From Candidatus Melainabacteria bacterium (lineage in GTDB: Bacteria; Cyanobacteriota; Vampirovibrionia; Gastranaerophilales; Gastranaerophilaceae): a DNA stretch of 42,070 nucleotides. Positions within the stretch are counted from its first letter, which is position 1. Every line of letters starts with the position of its first letter. The stretch lies in assembly GCA_003258795.1 (NCBI GenBank), contig QHMH01000015.1:1-42070 (forward strand), given 5' to 3'. This document shows, one piece after another, positions 7,025 to 15,994 of this stretch. The notes under the pieces are model-generated. The model was not told where the DNA came from, made no database searches, and saw only the letters and a list, made by a program, of their open reading frames with translations. The position numbers and the translations under genes are program-made.

Positions 7025-8719
7025 TTATTTGTTAAATTCGCACATTATTATGTTTACGCCCCAGAAGAAGGATTGGTAAACTTTCATATTTATATATTTG
7101 CAATTTGTAATTTTTCTCTCAGTAGTTAATTCTTCTAAACCTTCTTTCAAGAAGTTCAAAAGTGCAGTTGGTGAATACATAAAATATACTTTTTTATCAC
7201 TTGCAAATATTCTTGATAACTCTTTTTCAAGATATTCCGATCTTAATGTCTTTGCATCATAAAAATAATCAATTTTTCTTAAAAACTCTGTTGAATATTT
7301 ATTGGTAATATCTTTTGAATAGGCAAAACCTATGTATTTTGCTTTAGGATTTTGTGTTACAGCTCCAGCTGAAGCTCCTGCATTGAGCATTATAACAACA
7401 GCATCATCTTCAAGTTTTAAATCATCTGTTTCAAAAACTTTTTGATACCTAATGTTATCAACTGGAAAAGTTTTGTATTTTTTGTTGTACTCTAAAACAT
7501 ACTCAAGCACTCCAAAATTTGTACTTAAATACACGTAAAACAAATTTATTAAACACAATATCCAAATAAATATTTTTTTATATTCTGATTTTGAACACCC
7601 AAGAATGATTATGAAAAACAAAACAACACCAAAGATACACGAAGAAGGAATTGTATACCTGTATGTTCCAAAAATTGATATATTAACAAAAAACGGAATT
7701 ATTGAAAAAAGAACACTGAATATAAAGTAATTTTCATTTACAGTGTTTAAAATATACTCTTTTATCGTTTTGAATTTTGAAAAAGCAAAGAGTAAAAGTG
7801 TTAATACAGCACAAACAAAATTTATTGCATATCTTGAATCCCAAGCAAATTTATCAGTTCCAAACATTTTATCGTTAAAACTAACGAGAAATGGATAAAA
7901 TAGGAACTCATAAAAAGATTTTGGCTTTAAATGAGAATAATCGGTATCTAACAACCTAATTTTATCTGCATACTCTGATTTGAAAATATCGTTAAAATAA
8001 GGGAAAAGAGGATTATGGTATATACTATAACATTTGTACATCCACAAACCATCAATTACAATAAATACTGGTACAAGTCCTAAAATAAATATTCCTAAAG
8101 TTTTAAAAGGTTTATCTATCCTTTTATACAACATAGGAATAATTATGCAAAATCCAATTGCATAAACAATTGCTGTAAGCTTAAGTGCCATTGCAAGTCC
8201 AATCAACGCACCAGATACAACAATCATCGTATTACGTTTTTTTCCATATTCATTAAACAGATATTTAAGTAGAAAATAGAAAGAAAGTAAACATAAAAAT
8301 GCAACTTTAACATCATTTTGATCAAAGCCCATCTCAAGCATTAGAACAGGAGATATTGCAACATAAACAAGTGGGAATAATTTTAGTAAACCTTCAAATT
8401 TAAAAATATAAGTTGTGATTTTATAAACAAGAAATAAAAGAGCTACATTATCAAGCAAAGTTACGAATATAAATAAATATGGGTAATTATTCAATTTAAA
8501 TAGTAAAAAATACTCTGGTAAATCTATCAATGGACTAAAACAAGTTCTAAAATTGGATGCAAAAAAATCAGTTTGCATTCTATCGTTCAAAAAAGCCCAG
8601 CAATTGTAAAACCTGTAATTAAACCAATCAAAATCCGGAAATATTAGGTTATTTACCGACACCAAATATAAAAAAATCCAAATTCCTAAAAATATTAAAA
8701 TATCATTTTTATACTTCAT
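7025..8719 (-). CDS. Polytopic GT-C-like membrane glycosyltransferase, copy 2 (564 aa)
   Basis: About ten to twelve hydrophobic segments make up the first 420 residues, followed by a soluble C-terminal part of about 140. Early in the sequence, before the second helix, comes 'NNLIFPDFDWFNYRFYNCW', with acidic residues in the first extracytoplasmic loop as in GT-C enzymes, which take sugars from polyprenyl-phosphate carriers. The start chosen is MKYKNDILIF; the frame opens earlier at a TTG. It is a tandem paralogue of the next gene (start 10397), and their first 100 residues are much more alike than the rest. No Shine-Dalgarno sequence is seen; TAAAAT ends 7 nt before the ATG. Substrate is unknown. 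A lipid-linked sugar transferase is the likeliest role. Confidence 0.7.
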   Translation of the reverse strand: MKYKNDILIFLGIWIFLYLVSVNNLIFPDFDWFNYRFYNCWAFLNDRMQTDFFASNFRTCFSPLIDLPEYFLLFKLNNYPYLFIFVTLLDNVALLFLVYKITTYIFKFEGLLKLFPLVYVAISPVLMLEMGFDQNDVKVAFLCLLSFYFLLKYLFNEYGKKRNTMIVVSGALIGLAMALKLTAIVYAIGFCIIIPMLYKRIDKPFKTLGIFILGLVPVFIVIDGLWMYKCYSIYHNPLFPYFNDIFKSEYADKIRLLDTDYSHLKPKSFYEFLFYPFLVSFNDKMFGTDKFAWDSRYAINFVCAVLTLLLFAFSKFKTIKEYILNTVNENYFIFSVLFSIIPFFVNISIFGTYRYTIPSSCIFGVVLFFIIILGCSKSEYKKIFIWILCLINLFYVYLSTNFGVLEYVLEYNKKYKTFPVDNIRYQKVFETDDLKLEDDAVVIMLNAGASAGAVTQNPKAKYIGFAYSKDITNKYSTEFLRKIDYFYDAKTLRSEYLEKELSRIFASDKKVYFMYSPTALLNFLKEGLEELTTERKITNCKYINMKVYQSFFWGVNIIMCEFNK

Positions 8720-8744
8720 ACAATCAATTTTATAACAAAAAAAC

Positions 8745-10397
8745 CTAATTAAATTCGCACACAATTACATTTGAACTCCAGAAAAATGAATCATAAATCT
8801 GCATTTGTCCCCACTTGCAGTTTTTAAAAGTTCTTTTTCCATCTTTGTCTAAATACATCAAACCTTTTTTCAAAAATTCTGGGTATTTCGTTGATGCGTA
8901 CAGAGCATAAACTTTGTTTTTCCCTGACAAAATATTTTGAAGTTCATTTTCTAAATATTTTGATTTTAAAACTTTTACATTTAAAAATGGGTCTGATGAC
9001 TCAATTAAATCTTCGTATTTTTTCATTAAGTCTTCTGGATATGAAAAACCTAAATATTTAACATTTTTGTTTTGTCCTACCACAGATGCAGAACTTCTTG
9101 CATTCAATAAAATTACAAAAGAACCATCTTCAAAACCCAAGTCTTGAGATTTAATTATTTTTTTAAAATCCAATGTTATTGGTGAAATATTCTTGTTATA
9201 AATCTTGTTATACTCAAAAACTCTGTCTAATTGACCGTAATTGCAAAAACAATAAACAGATACTAATAGAATTAAGCTAAAAACAAAAGCAAATCTTTCT
9301 TTCAAAATGGTAAAAATTAACCCCACAATAACAATTCCAAAAAGACAAGAGGAAGGGATTATGTATCTATACGAACCAAAGACAAACAAGTTTAGATAGT
9401 ATGGAATTATCGTCATCAACACAATAATAAAATAAAGTTCTTTGTTAGCAACTTTTTCAACTTTAAATTTATTAAAAAACATAAGAGAAAAAATACCAAT
9501 AACAGAGATAAAATTCATTGCATATCTCAAATCCCAAGCCATTTTTTCTGTTCCAAAAAATCTATTACCAACACTTTGATAAAATGGGTAGAAAATAAAT
9601 TCAACTATATTTCTTGCTTTAAGATGAGAAAAATCTGTGTTAAGCAGCATAATATTATCTGCAAAATTAGATTTGAAAATATTATTAAAATATGGAAAAA
9701 CTGGATTATGATAAACCCAAAAACACTTCATCATCCAAATTCCGCCTGTAAACAGATACGCTAAAAACAAACCTAACGTGAACAGCATTAGTGAAGTTTT
9801 AAATGAATCAAATTTTTTATGGAATAATGCTAAAATTATGTAAAACGTCATTACATAAACAATTGACGTAAGTTTTAACCCTAAAGATATTCCCAATAAA
9901 ATTCCAGCTAACAGAAATTTTCGTTTTTCAACTATTAGCCTTGATTTCAAAAGTAAATATAATGACAACAAACATAGAATTGCAACTTTAACATCATTTG
10001 CAGCAAAATTTGTTTCAAGCAATAATACAGGAGATACAGCGACATAAAGAAGTGAATAAACCCACAAATATTTTCTATTTAAAACCAGTTGAGAAATCTT
10101 ATAAACAATGTATAAAAGTAAAGTGTTATCAAATAGGGTAACGAATAAAAACAAATACGGATAATTATTAAGTTTAAACATTAGAAAATATTCTGGTAAA
10201 TCTAACAGTGGGTTAAAACACGTTCTAAAATTGGATGCAAAAAAATCAGTTTGCATTCTGTCATTCAAAAATGCCCAGCAATTGTAAAACCTGTAATTAA
10301 ACCAATCAAAATCCGGAAAGATTAAGTTATTTAGAGTTACTAAATATAAAATTATCCAAATTCCTAAAAATATCAGTATATCTTTTCTGTAACACAT
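8745..10397 (-). CDS. Polytopic GT-C-like membrane glycosyltransferase, copy 1 (550 aa)
   Basis: Same architecture as its downstream copy: a multi-helix membrane region with 'FPDFDWFNYRFYNCWAFLND' near the N-terminus and a soluble C-terminal part ending 'VIVCEFN' (the copy ends 'IIMCEFNK'). It diverges from a DPM1-like GT2 gene at 10453. GT2 enzymes of that kind load a hexose onto polyprenyl phosphate and GT-C enzymes use such donors outside the inner membrane, so the three genes probably form one sugar-transfer pathway; that is inference. A TTGAAT-N17-TATAAT promoter ends 6 nt before the ATG and no Shine-Dalgarno sequence exists, so the message should be leaderless. Confidence 0.72.
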   Translation of the reverse strand: MCYRKDILIFLGIWIILYLVTLNNLIFPDFDWFNYRFYNCWAFLNDRMQTDFFASNFRTCFNPLLDLPEYFLMFKLNNYPYLFLFVTLFDNTLLLYIVYKISQLVLNRKYLWVYSLLYVAVSPVLLLETNFAANDVKVAILCLLSLYLLLKSRLIVEKRKFLLAGILLGISLGLKLTSIVYVMTFYIILALFHKKFDSFKTSLMLFTLGLFLAYLFTGGIWMMKCFWVYHNPVFPYFNNIFKSNFADNIMLLNTDFSHLKARNIVEFIFYPFYQSVGNRFFGTEKMAWDLRYAMNFISVIGIFSLMFFNKFKVEKVANKELYFIIVLMTIIPYYLNLFVFGSYRYIIPSSCLFGIVIVGLIFTILKERFAFVFSLILLVSVYCFCNYGQLDRVFEYNKIYNKNISPITLDFKKIIKSQDLGFEDGSFVILLNARSSASVVGQNKNVKYLGFSYPEDLMKKYEDLIESSDPFLNVKVLKSKYLENELQNILSGKNKVYALYASTKYPEFLKKGLMYLDKDGKRTFKNCKWGQMQIYDSFFWSSNVIVCEFN

Positions 10398-10403
10398 AAG
10401 ATA

Positions 10404-10432
10404 ATTATAGTTTAATTTGACCTAATATTCAA
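10404..10432 (-). promoter_or_regulatory. Leaderless promoter for the GT-C genes
   Basis: On the minus strand: TTGAAT (10432-10427), 17-bp spacer, TATAAT (10409-10404), then 6 nt to the ATG at 10397. Transcription should begin on or next to the start codon. Confidence 0.75.
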
Positions 10433-10445
10433 ATAATGATAAAAT
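10417..10445 (+). promoter_or_regulatory. Leaderless promoter for the GT2 gene
   Basis: TTGACC (10417-10422), 17-bp spacer ending TGA, TAAAAT (10440-10445), then 7 nt to the ATG at 10453. It overlaps the opposite promoter, so the two polymerases probably compete. Confidence 0.75.
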
Positions 10446-10452
10446 TTTGAAC

Positions 10453-11157
10453 ATGGAAAAGGTTATATCAATTGTTATTCCTTGTTTAAACGAAGAAAGA
10501 ACATTGGGAATTTGCTTAAAAAAAGCAAGCGAAACATTAACTAAAAACAATATATCAGGAGAAATTATCGTAAGTGACAATGGAAGCGATGATAATTCTA
10601 TCGAAATTGCAAAAAATTTTGATAATGTAAAAGTTGTTCATTGTTCACAAAAAGGCTACGGAAATGCGTTGATTTGCGGAATAAAAAACGCTTGTGGGAA
10701 ATATGTACTTATGGGAGATGCCGACAATACTTACGATTTTAATGAAATAAGTAACTTTTTAAAAGCAGCTCAAGCAGATGAACATATTTCAATGGTAATG
10801 GGCTCTCGCTTTAGAGGTGGCATAGAAAAAGGTGCAATGCCTTTTTTGCACAAATACATCGGAAATCCTTTTCTTACAATAATTACAGATATATTATTTT
10901 TCACAAACCTGACAGATAGCCAGTGTGGAATGAGATTGTTTAAAAGGGAAGATTTTGAAAAAATAAACTTCACCTCAACTGGCATGGAATTTGCAACAGA
11001 AATAATTATTGAATTTTTACTAAATAAATTTAAAATCGTAGAAATACCTATAAAATTATACAAAGATATTCCAGATAGAAAACCTCATTTAAGAACATTT
11101 AGAGATGGGTTTAGAATTCTTAAATTCATACTAAAAAAACGATTTTTAGATAATTAA
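10453..11157 (+). CDS. Family 2 glycosyltransferase, DPM1-like (234 aa)
   Basis: A soluble GT-A fold enzyme. The nucleotide-sugar site opens with 'ISIVIPCLNEE' and the metal-binding acidic motif is GDADNTYDF (Asp89/Asp91). 'GSRFRGGIEKGAMP' and 'DSQCGMRLF' are typical of polyprenyl-phosphate hexose synthases related to dolichol-phosphate-mannose synthase. There are no C-terminal membrane helices, so it probably works at the inner face of the membrane as a peripheral enzyme. The ATG is chosen over an in-frame TTG two codons earlier. The stop shares TTAA with the convergent dusB stop. The donor sugar cannot be read from the sequence. Confidence 0.85.
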   Translation: MEKVISIVIPCLNEERTLGICLKKASETLTKNNISGEIIVSDNGSDDNSIEIAKNFDNVKVVHCSQKGYGNALICGIKNACGKYVLMGDADNTYDFNEISNFLKAAQADEHISMVMGSRFRGGIEKGAMPFLHKYIGNPFLTIITDILFFTNLTDSQCGMRLFKREDFEKINFTSTGMEFATEIIIEFLLNKFKIVEIPIKLYKDIPDRKPHLRTFRDGFRILKFILKKRFLDN

Positions 11158-12149
11158 ACGGCTAAGGCAACAATTGAATCTAACTTCTCTACTATCTTTT
11201 CAAAACTTGTTTCTGTTACAAGTTCACCTCTGAATTTTGCAGCATTTTGCATTTTTGAAATGTAGAAAGGATAATATTTTCTAACAAATTTTATCCCGAT
11301 ATCTTCACCCCTAAATTCGATTTCTCTTTTTATAAGTTCCTTTAGGTTTTTAATGTTATCTTCTATACTCAAACAATCAACGGCTTCACCTGTTTTTAAA
11401 TATCTGTCAATTCTGCCTATTAGTGTCACATCTCCCATTGCAGCCCTGCCAACTGCAACACCGTCAGCTAAAGACATCTCAAGACACAATTTTGCATCTT
11501 CAATACTTTTAATATCTCCATTTGCAAAAACTGGAATATCAACAGCTTTAACTAAATTTGCTATTTTTCCCCAATCGGCTTTGCCAGAATACATTTGAGC
11601 TCTTGTCCTTGCATGTATAGTTATAAAATCAGCTCCTGCCTCTTGCATTTTGACTCCGAAATCAACGTAATTCATTTCATCTTGAGTATAACCGAGCCTA
11701 AATTTTACACTGACAGGACAAGAAACCGTTTGTTTTATTGCTTTTACAAGATCCGCTGCAAGACTTGTATTTCTCATAAGGGCACATCCATCCTGCCCTT
11801 TTACAACTTTATTTACAGGACACCCCATATTTATGTCTATTATGTCAGCATAAGGCTCGATAATTTTTGCCGCTGCCGATATAATATCTGGTTTGTGTCC
11901 AGTCAATTGATAAGATATCGGAGAATGATTTTTTGCCCTTTTTATCAACGAGTTCTGACTGATTAAATCTTTTTTCTTACATTTACTCTCATTTATCAAT
12001 GCTTCTGAACTTATCATTTCTGTTGTTATAAGACAGTCTGGAGCATTCTCCCTAACAAGAGAGCGCAAAATATAATCCGTTATCCCCGCCATTGGGGATA
12101 ACGAAACCTTTGTATTTAGAACTATATTTCCAATTTTTATTTTATTCAT
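11154..12149 (-). CDS. dusB: tRNA-dihydrouridine synthase, DusB-like (331 aa)
   Basis: A flavoenzyme that reduces specific uridines in tRNA to dihydrouridine. The TIM-barrel FMN domain (about 1-240) has SPMAGITD at 18-25, 'DINMGCPVNKVVKGQDGCAL' with catalytic Cys110, a later His in 'ITIHARTRAQMYSG', and 'FANGDI'. The helical tRNA-binding domain occupies the C-terminal 80 residues. Length is normal. It starts 8 nt inside the end of the large TPR gene, so it is translated from that mRNA. Its stop overlaps the opposing GT2 stop by four bases (TTAA), with no terminator between. Confidence 0.94.
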   Translation of the reverse strand: MNKIKIGNIVLNTKVSLSPMAGITDYILRSLVRENAPDCLITTEMISSEALINESKCKKKDLISQNSLIKRAKNHSPISYQLTGHKPDIISAAAKIIEPYADIIDINMGCPVNKVVKGQDGCALMRNTSLAADLVKAIKQTVSCPVSVKFRLGYTQDEMNYVDFGVKMQEAGADFITIHARTRAQMYSGKADWGKIANLVKAVDIPVFANGDIKSIEDAKLCLEMSLADGVAVGRAAMGDVTLIGRIDRYLKTGEAVDCLSIEDNIKNLKELIKREIEFRGEDIGIKFVRKYYPFYISKMQNAAKFRGELVTETSFEKIVEKLDSIVALAV

Positions 12150-14247
12150 ACTTCTTTAATGCATTTATTCTTGATTGTGCATAAGTTTTATACTCATTTG
12201 ATTCTGTTGTCACAGATATATATTTTCTATAATTTATAAGTGCATTCTTGTACTGTGATAATGAGTCGTAGTCAACAGCTGCGAGGTAATATGCAATTTT
12301 TAATTCTGGATTTAATTTAACAGCCTTTAAATAATCTGCAACAGCTAAAGAATATTTCTTTTGGTTGTCATAAATTAAACCTCTATAATAAAGCGCATAA
12401 GCATTTGTTGGACTTGATTGAAGAACTCTATTAAAGATTGAAAGTGCTTTTTCGTAATTATTCAAGCCATAATAATCAATACCTTCCTCAAGAAGTGCAG
12501 AATCACCATTTTGAGTTACTTCTGCCAAAAATTCTTTTGCATCATTGTTAGAAGGATTAAGTTTTACCGCAAGATTTAAGTATGTTTTTGCATTTGCGTA
12601 ATCTTGTTTATCAGCATATAAAATACCCAAATAATATGCAACATCTGAATTTTGTTTTAAATTTAAAGCTTTCTTGTAGTATTCAATAGCCGCATCATCT
12701 TTATCAAGAGCTTTATAGCAAGTTGCTATTCCAACTAAAGAATCGAATGTTTGAGGTTGAATAGATGAATAAACAGATATTGCTTGTTGATAATTTTGGG
12801 AATTATAAAGCGATAAAGCTTTTCCTATAACTTCTCCGTTACTTTCGTCATTAACAGATGCCAAAACATCTTTTAACTGTTTATTGTTAGGATATTTTGA
12901 CATAGCTTCATTCAAAATACTCTTTGCAGATGCAAAATCTTTGTTTTGATTGTATGCAATAGCCAAATTTATATAAACTTCAGGGTTTTGCTTGTCATAT
13001 TTTAAAACCTCTTTGTAATATTCTATTGCCTTGTCAATTTTGCCATTTTTGTGGAAAGCAACAGCATCATCATATATATTTTCTAAATCTTGTTTTTTAG
13101 GAGATGAAGAGCCATAAACAAAAGTTACCAAATCATCCAACGGCATATAATTTTTTAAAGTGTTAAAAATTTCGGATTTTACACTTTCATTAGGTGAAAG
13201 GTATAAGACTTGCTTGAATGCAGTTTTTGCGGAGTCAATATCTCCTTTTAGAGCTAAACATTGAGCCTTATACAAGTTGACATTCAAATTGTTAGGGTGC
13301 AAAACCAAAATACTATCATAAATTGTAATTGCAGCATCATAATTTTTCTTTTGTTGATAAAGTGTCCCCATATTCAATCTATTTGTAACATTTTCTGGGT
13401 CGATTCTATCAGACATAACATAATACTTTAAAGCTTCATCTAATTTATTTTGTTTTTGCAATATTGCACCAAGGTTTGAAAGTGAAGTTGCATCGTTTTC
13501 ATTTTGAAGCAGTTTTTGTCTATAAATTCTCTCAAGTGCATATAAAGTTTCAGGATCATCATCCCCACTTGATAAAGCGTAATTATATTCTTTCAAAGCT
13601 TGATCATTTAATCCTTGTTTGTCTAATGCTCTTGCATATTTCAATCTTAAGTCTGCAATATTTCCGTTTATATCAACTGCTTTTTTATAATAATATGGGA
13701 CTTTTTCAACATTTCCCAATATTTTCATAATGTCGCCAATTTGTTCATAAGCCGAAGCTCTGTACCTTTGCGAATCAAAAGATTGTGCAAACTCATAGCC
13801 AGCTTCTGCAAATTGTCCTTTTAGACGAAGTTTTTGCCCCATTTTATATCTTGCATCAGGACTATTTTCTGCATTTATAGCGGCAAGACATTTTGCGAGA
13901 TTTTTTTGGGTATTTTCTATACTTCCAATAGATCTTTGAACTTCTTTGTCGTCAGGATAATATTTCAAATAGAATAATGCTGCACGAAAATCATTTGCAG
14001 CTGCTTCGTAATTTTTGTCTGTATTTGCATAGAATGTACCTCTTGCCAAATAGGAATTTACAAGACCTATTCTTGCAGAGTTGTCCATATAATTTATTCT
14101 TAATGCTTTTTTAAATTCAGATATCGCACTTGAATATTGGTATTGTCCTAAATAAATTTGACCTGCATCATAATGCTCTTTAAATGATGCTTGTACACAA
14201 TTTATTGTAAAAACCAAACATAAAATAAGTGTTAATATTTTTTTCAT
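12142..14247 (-). CDS. Exported TPR-repeat protein (701 aa)
   Basis: The start at 14247 is chosen because GAGGT lies 7 nt upstream; an ATG two codons earlier is too close to it. A signal peptide covers residues 1-20 (KKILTLILCLVFTINCVQA). The rest is about 16 to 18 tetratricopeptide repeats with a gap near the middle (residues 370-395), so it may be two TPR arms. Typical lines are 'AYYLGILYADKQDYANAKTY' and 'AYALYYRGLIYDNQKKYSLA'. Being exported, it probably organises an envelope complex; secretion, pili or outer-membrane assembly are possible and none is shown by the neighbours. It has its own promoter and leads into dusB with an 8-nt overlap. Confidence 0.85.
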   Translation of the reverse strand: MKKILTLILCLVFTINCVQASFKEHYDAGQIYLGQYQYSSAISEFKKALRINYMDNSARIGLVNSYLARGTFYANTDKNYEAAANDFRAALFYLKYYPDDKEVQRSIGSIENTQKNLAKCLAAINAENSPDARYKMGQKLRLKGQFAEAGYEFAQSFDSQRYRASAYEQIGDIMKILGNVEKVPYYYKKAVDINGNIADLRLKYARALDKQGLNDQALKEYNYALSSGDDDPETLYALERIYRQKLLQNENDATSLSNLGAILQKQNKLDEALKYYVMSDRIDPENVTNRLNMGTLYQQKKNYDAAITIYDSILVLHPNNLNVNLYKAQCLALKGDIDSAKTAFKQVLYLSPNESVKSEIFNTLKNYMPLDDLVTFVYGSSSPKKQDLENIYDDAVAFHKNGKIDKAIEYYKEVLKYDKQNPEVYINLAIAYNQNKDFASAKSILNEAMSKYPNNKQLKDVLASVNDESNGEVIGKALSLYNSQNYQQAISVYSSIQPQTFDSLVGIATCYKALDKDDAAIEYYKKALNLKQNSDVAYYLGILYADKQDYANAKTYLNLAVKLNPSNNDAKEFLAEVTQNGDSALLEEGIDYYGLNNYEKALSIFNRVLQSSPTNAYALYYRGLIYDNQKKYSLAVADYLKAVKLNPELKIAYYLAAVDYDSLSQYKNALINYRKYISVTTESNEYKTYAQSRINALKKYE

Positions 14248-14296
14248 AATCATTACCTCAAATCGTTTTGTATTTTACAACAAGAATAGATTTTTT

Positions 14297-14325
14297 TATA
14301 TAGCATTGGTGTATTATTTTGATAA
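14297..14325 (-). promoter_or_regulatory. Promoter for the exported TPR protein and dusB
   Basis: On the minus strand TTATCA (14325-14320), 17-bp spacer, TATATA (14302-14297). About 50 bp lie between it and the start at 14247, including GAGGT. Confidence 0.45.
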
Positions 14326-14361
14326 AATCGAAAAAAAAATTCACATATAATAAACTAAATT

Positions 14362-14389
14362 TTGAAAAATTTTATGTTCTTTGTATAAT
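14362..14389 (+). promoter_or_regulatory. Promoter for the 203-aa coiled-coil protein
   Basis: TTGAAA (14362-14367), 16-bp spacer, perfect TATAAT (14384-14389), 31 bp ahead of the ATG. AGGGTG provides the ribosome site. Confidence 0.7.
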
Positions 14390-14420
14390 AAAGGCATTAA
14401 AATAGGATAGGGTGAAAAAT

Positions 14421-15032
14421 ATGACAACAAAAAAAACAACTGAAGGTGTAGGAAAAAAGATTGTAGAAGCACTTAAAAAACAAGCAGAAACACTTCCATC
14501 TTCAATACAAGTTGAAGAACCAGTTTTTGAAGAAACTCCAGAATTGCAAGATATTGCAATCGAAGAGCCAAACGAAATAGACGTTAATAACGAAATTCCT
14601 TCAGAAATTAACAATGAAATAAATGAAGAAAGTTTTCAAAGCACTTTGTTAAATACAGTTCCTTTTCAAAGTGAACCAGAAGAATTAAAACCACTCCCTG
14701 AACCTATTCTTCATGAAATTCATGAAACAAAAACAGACAATGTTAAAGTTTTGAGTGATTTAATAAACAAACTTCCAGCAGGAATTTCAAAACAAACTGG
14801 TGCACAAATTATTAGACAAACAATGGAAGCATTGGGAATTTCAATGAAAACTGTATTGGAAGAAGCTCAACAAATTCAAGAACAAATTAGTCGTTCTTCT
14901 AACGATTGTATCAACTCTATTCAAGAGTACAAAAAACAAATCCTTGCAATGGAAAAACAAGTTCAAACCTATCACAAACAATACAATGCGCTTAACGAAC
15001 TAATCAGCTTGTTTGTTCAAACCGGAATTTAA
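14421..15032 (+). CDS. Acidic, coiled-coil protein of unknown function (203 aa)
   Basis: The ATG at 14421 has AGGGTG 6 nt upstream; an in-frame GTG at 14412 lies within that site. There are two parts. Residues 25-110 are very acidic and Pro/Glu/Asn-rich, likely disordered. Residues 110-203 are helical with 'LPAGISKQTGAQIIRQTMEA' followed by a Gln-rich coiled coil ('YKKQILAMEKQVQTYHKQYN'). The GISKQTGAQIIRQTME block looks tightly constrained and may be a binding motif. There is no signal peptide, so it is cytoplasmic. It has a strong private promoter and stands alone, ending 4 bp from the convergent ABC gene. Function not recognised. Confidence 0.72.
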   Translation: MTTKKTTEGVGKKIVEALKKQAETLPSSIQVEEPVFEETPELQDIAIEEPNEIDVNNEIPSEINNEINEESFQSTLLNTVPFQSEPEELKPLPEPILHEIHETKTDNVKVLSDLINKLPAGISKQTGAQIIRQTMEALGISMKTVLEEAQQIQEQISRSSNDCINSIQEYKKQILAMEKQVQTYHKQYNALNELISLFVQTGI

Positions 15033-15036
15033 CAAA

Positions 15037-15945
15037 TTAAAATAAATGACATTTTACAAAATGAGTATTCGAAATATTTTTTATTTCAGGATGCTCATTT
15101 TTGCATATAGGCATAACCCTTGGACATCTTGTATTAAACTTACAACCAGAAGGCAGGTAAAGAGGAGAAGGCAATTCTCCTTTGAGAGCAATTCTCTCAC
15201 CCTTAAAGCTTGGGTTAGCACTTAACAAAGCTTGAGTGTAAGGGTGTAGAGGGTTTGAGAAAATTTCTTCAGTTAACCCCTGTTCAACAATTTCTCCCAA
15301 ATACATAACCGCAACTCTGTCAGAAATATACCTAATTACATTTAAGTCATGCGATATAAAAATGATAGTCAGATTATATTTTTTTTGAAGACTTTTTAAA
15401 AGGTTAATGATTTGACCTCTAATACTAATATCTAAAGCACTTACAGGCTCATCTGCAAGTAGAACTTCAGGTTTCATTACTAACGCTCTTGCAATTGAAA
15501 TTCTCTGCTTCTGCCCCCCTGAAAACTCGTGAGGATATCTATCTAAAACATCTGACGACAAACCAACATCTTCTAATATATTTACTACCCTATTTTTTCT
15601 TTCTTCACGAGGGATTTTGTTTATTTTTAATGGTTCTTCGACAATATCATAAATTTTCATTTTAGGGTTAAGACTTGGGGTCTGAAAAATCATTTGAATT
15701 TTCTGTCTAAAATCTTTTTCAAAAGGTTTCGAATTGTACAAAATTTCACCAGAGGATAATGGAGTCAACTTCATAATCGTTTTTAAAAGTGTCGACTTTC
15801 CGCATCCTGATTCACCAGCTATTGAAAAAATCTCACCCTTATTAACGGAAAAGGAAACACCATTTAGAGCATAAACAGTTTGTTTTTTCTCTAAAGTACT
15901 TGAAATATATTGTGCATAAACATCTTTAATTTCTAATATAGTCAT
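15037..15945 (-). CDS. Peptide/nickel-type ABC transporter ATPase, DppF/OppF-like (302 aa)
   Basis: The ATP-binding subunit of an oligopeptide-type importer. Walker A is GESGCGKST (43-51), the signature is 'EFSGGQKQRISIARAL', Walker B is VLLADEP and the switch His is in 'FISHDLNV'. The C-terminal oligopeptide-binding extension ('HPYTQALLSANPS', then a Cys-rich 'GCKFNTRCPRVMPICK') marks the Dpp/Opp branch. No permease, binding protein or second ATPase (DppD) is nearby, so it is an orphan here, downstream of recR with a 49-bp gap. No clear Shine-Dalgarno sequence precedes the ATG. It may serve a transporter encoded elsewhere. Confidence 0.9.
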   Translation of the reverse strand: MTILEIKDVYAQYISSTLEKKQTVYALNGVSFSVNKGEIFSIAGESGCGKSTLLKTIMKLTPLSSGEILYNSKPFEKDFRQKIQMIFQTPSLNPKMKIYDIVEEPLKINKIPREERKNRVVNILEDVGLSSDVLDRYPHEFSGGQKQRISIARALVMKPEVLLADEPVSALDISIRGQIINLLKSLQKKYNLTIIFISHDLNVIRYISDRVAVMYLGEIVEQGLTEEIFSNPLHPYTQALLSANPSFKGERIALKGELPSPLYLPSGCKFNTRCPRVMPICKNEHPEIKNISNTHFVKCHLF

Positions 15946-15994
15946 ATAACATCAATTTAAAATAAACTCAAAAAAGTGAAAATTCGACAAGCGA

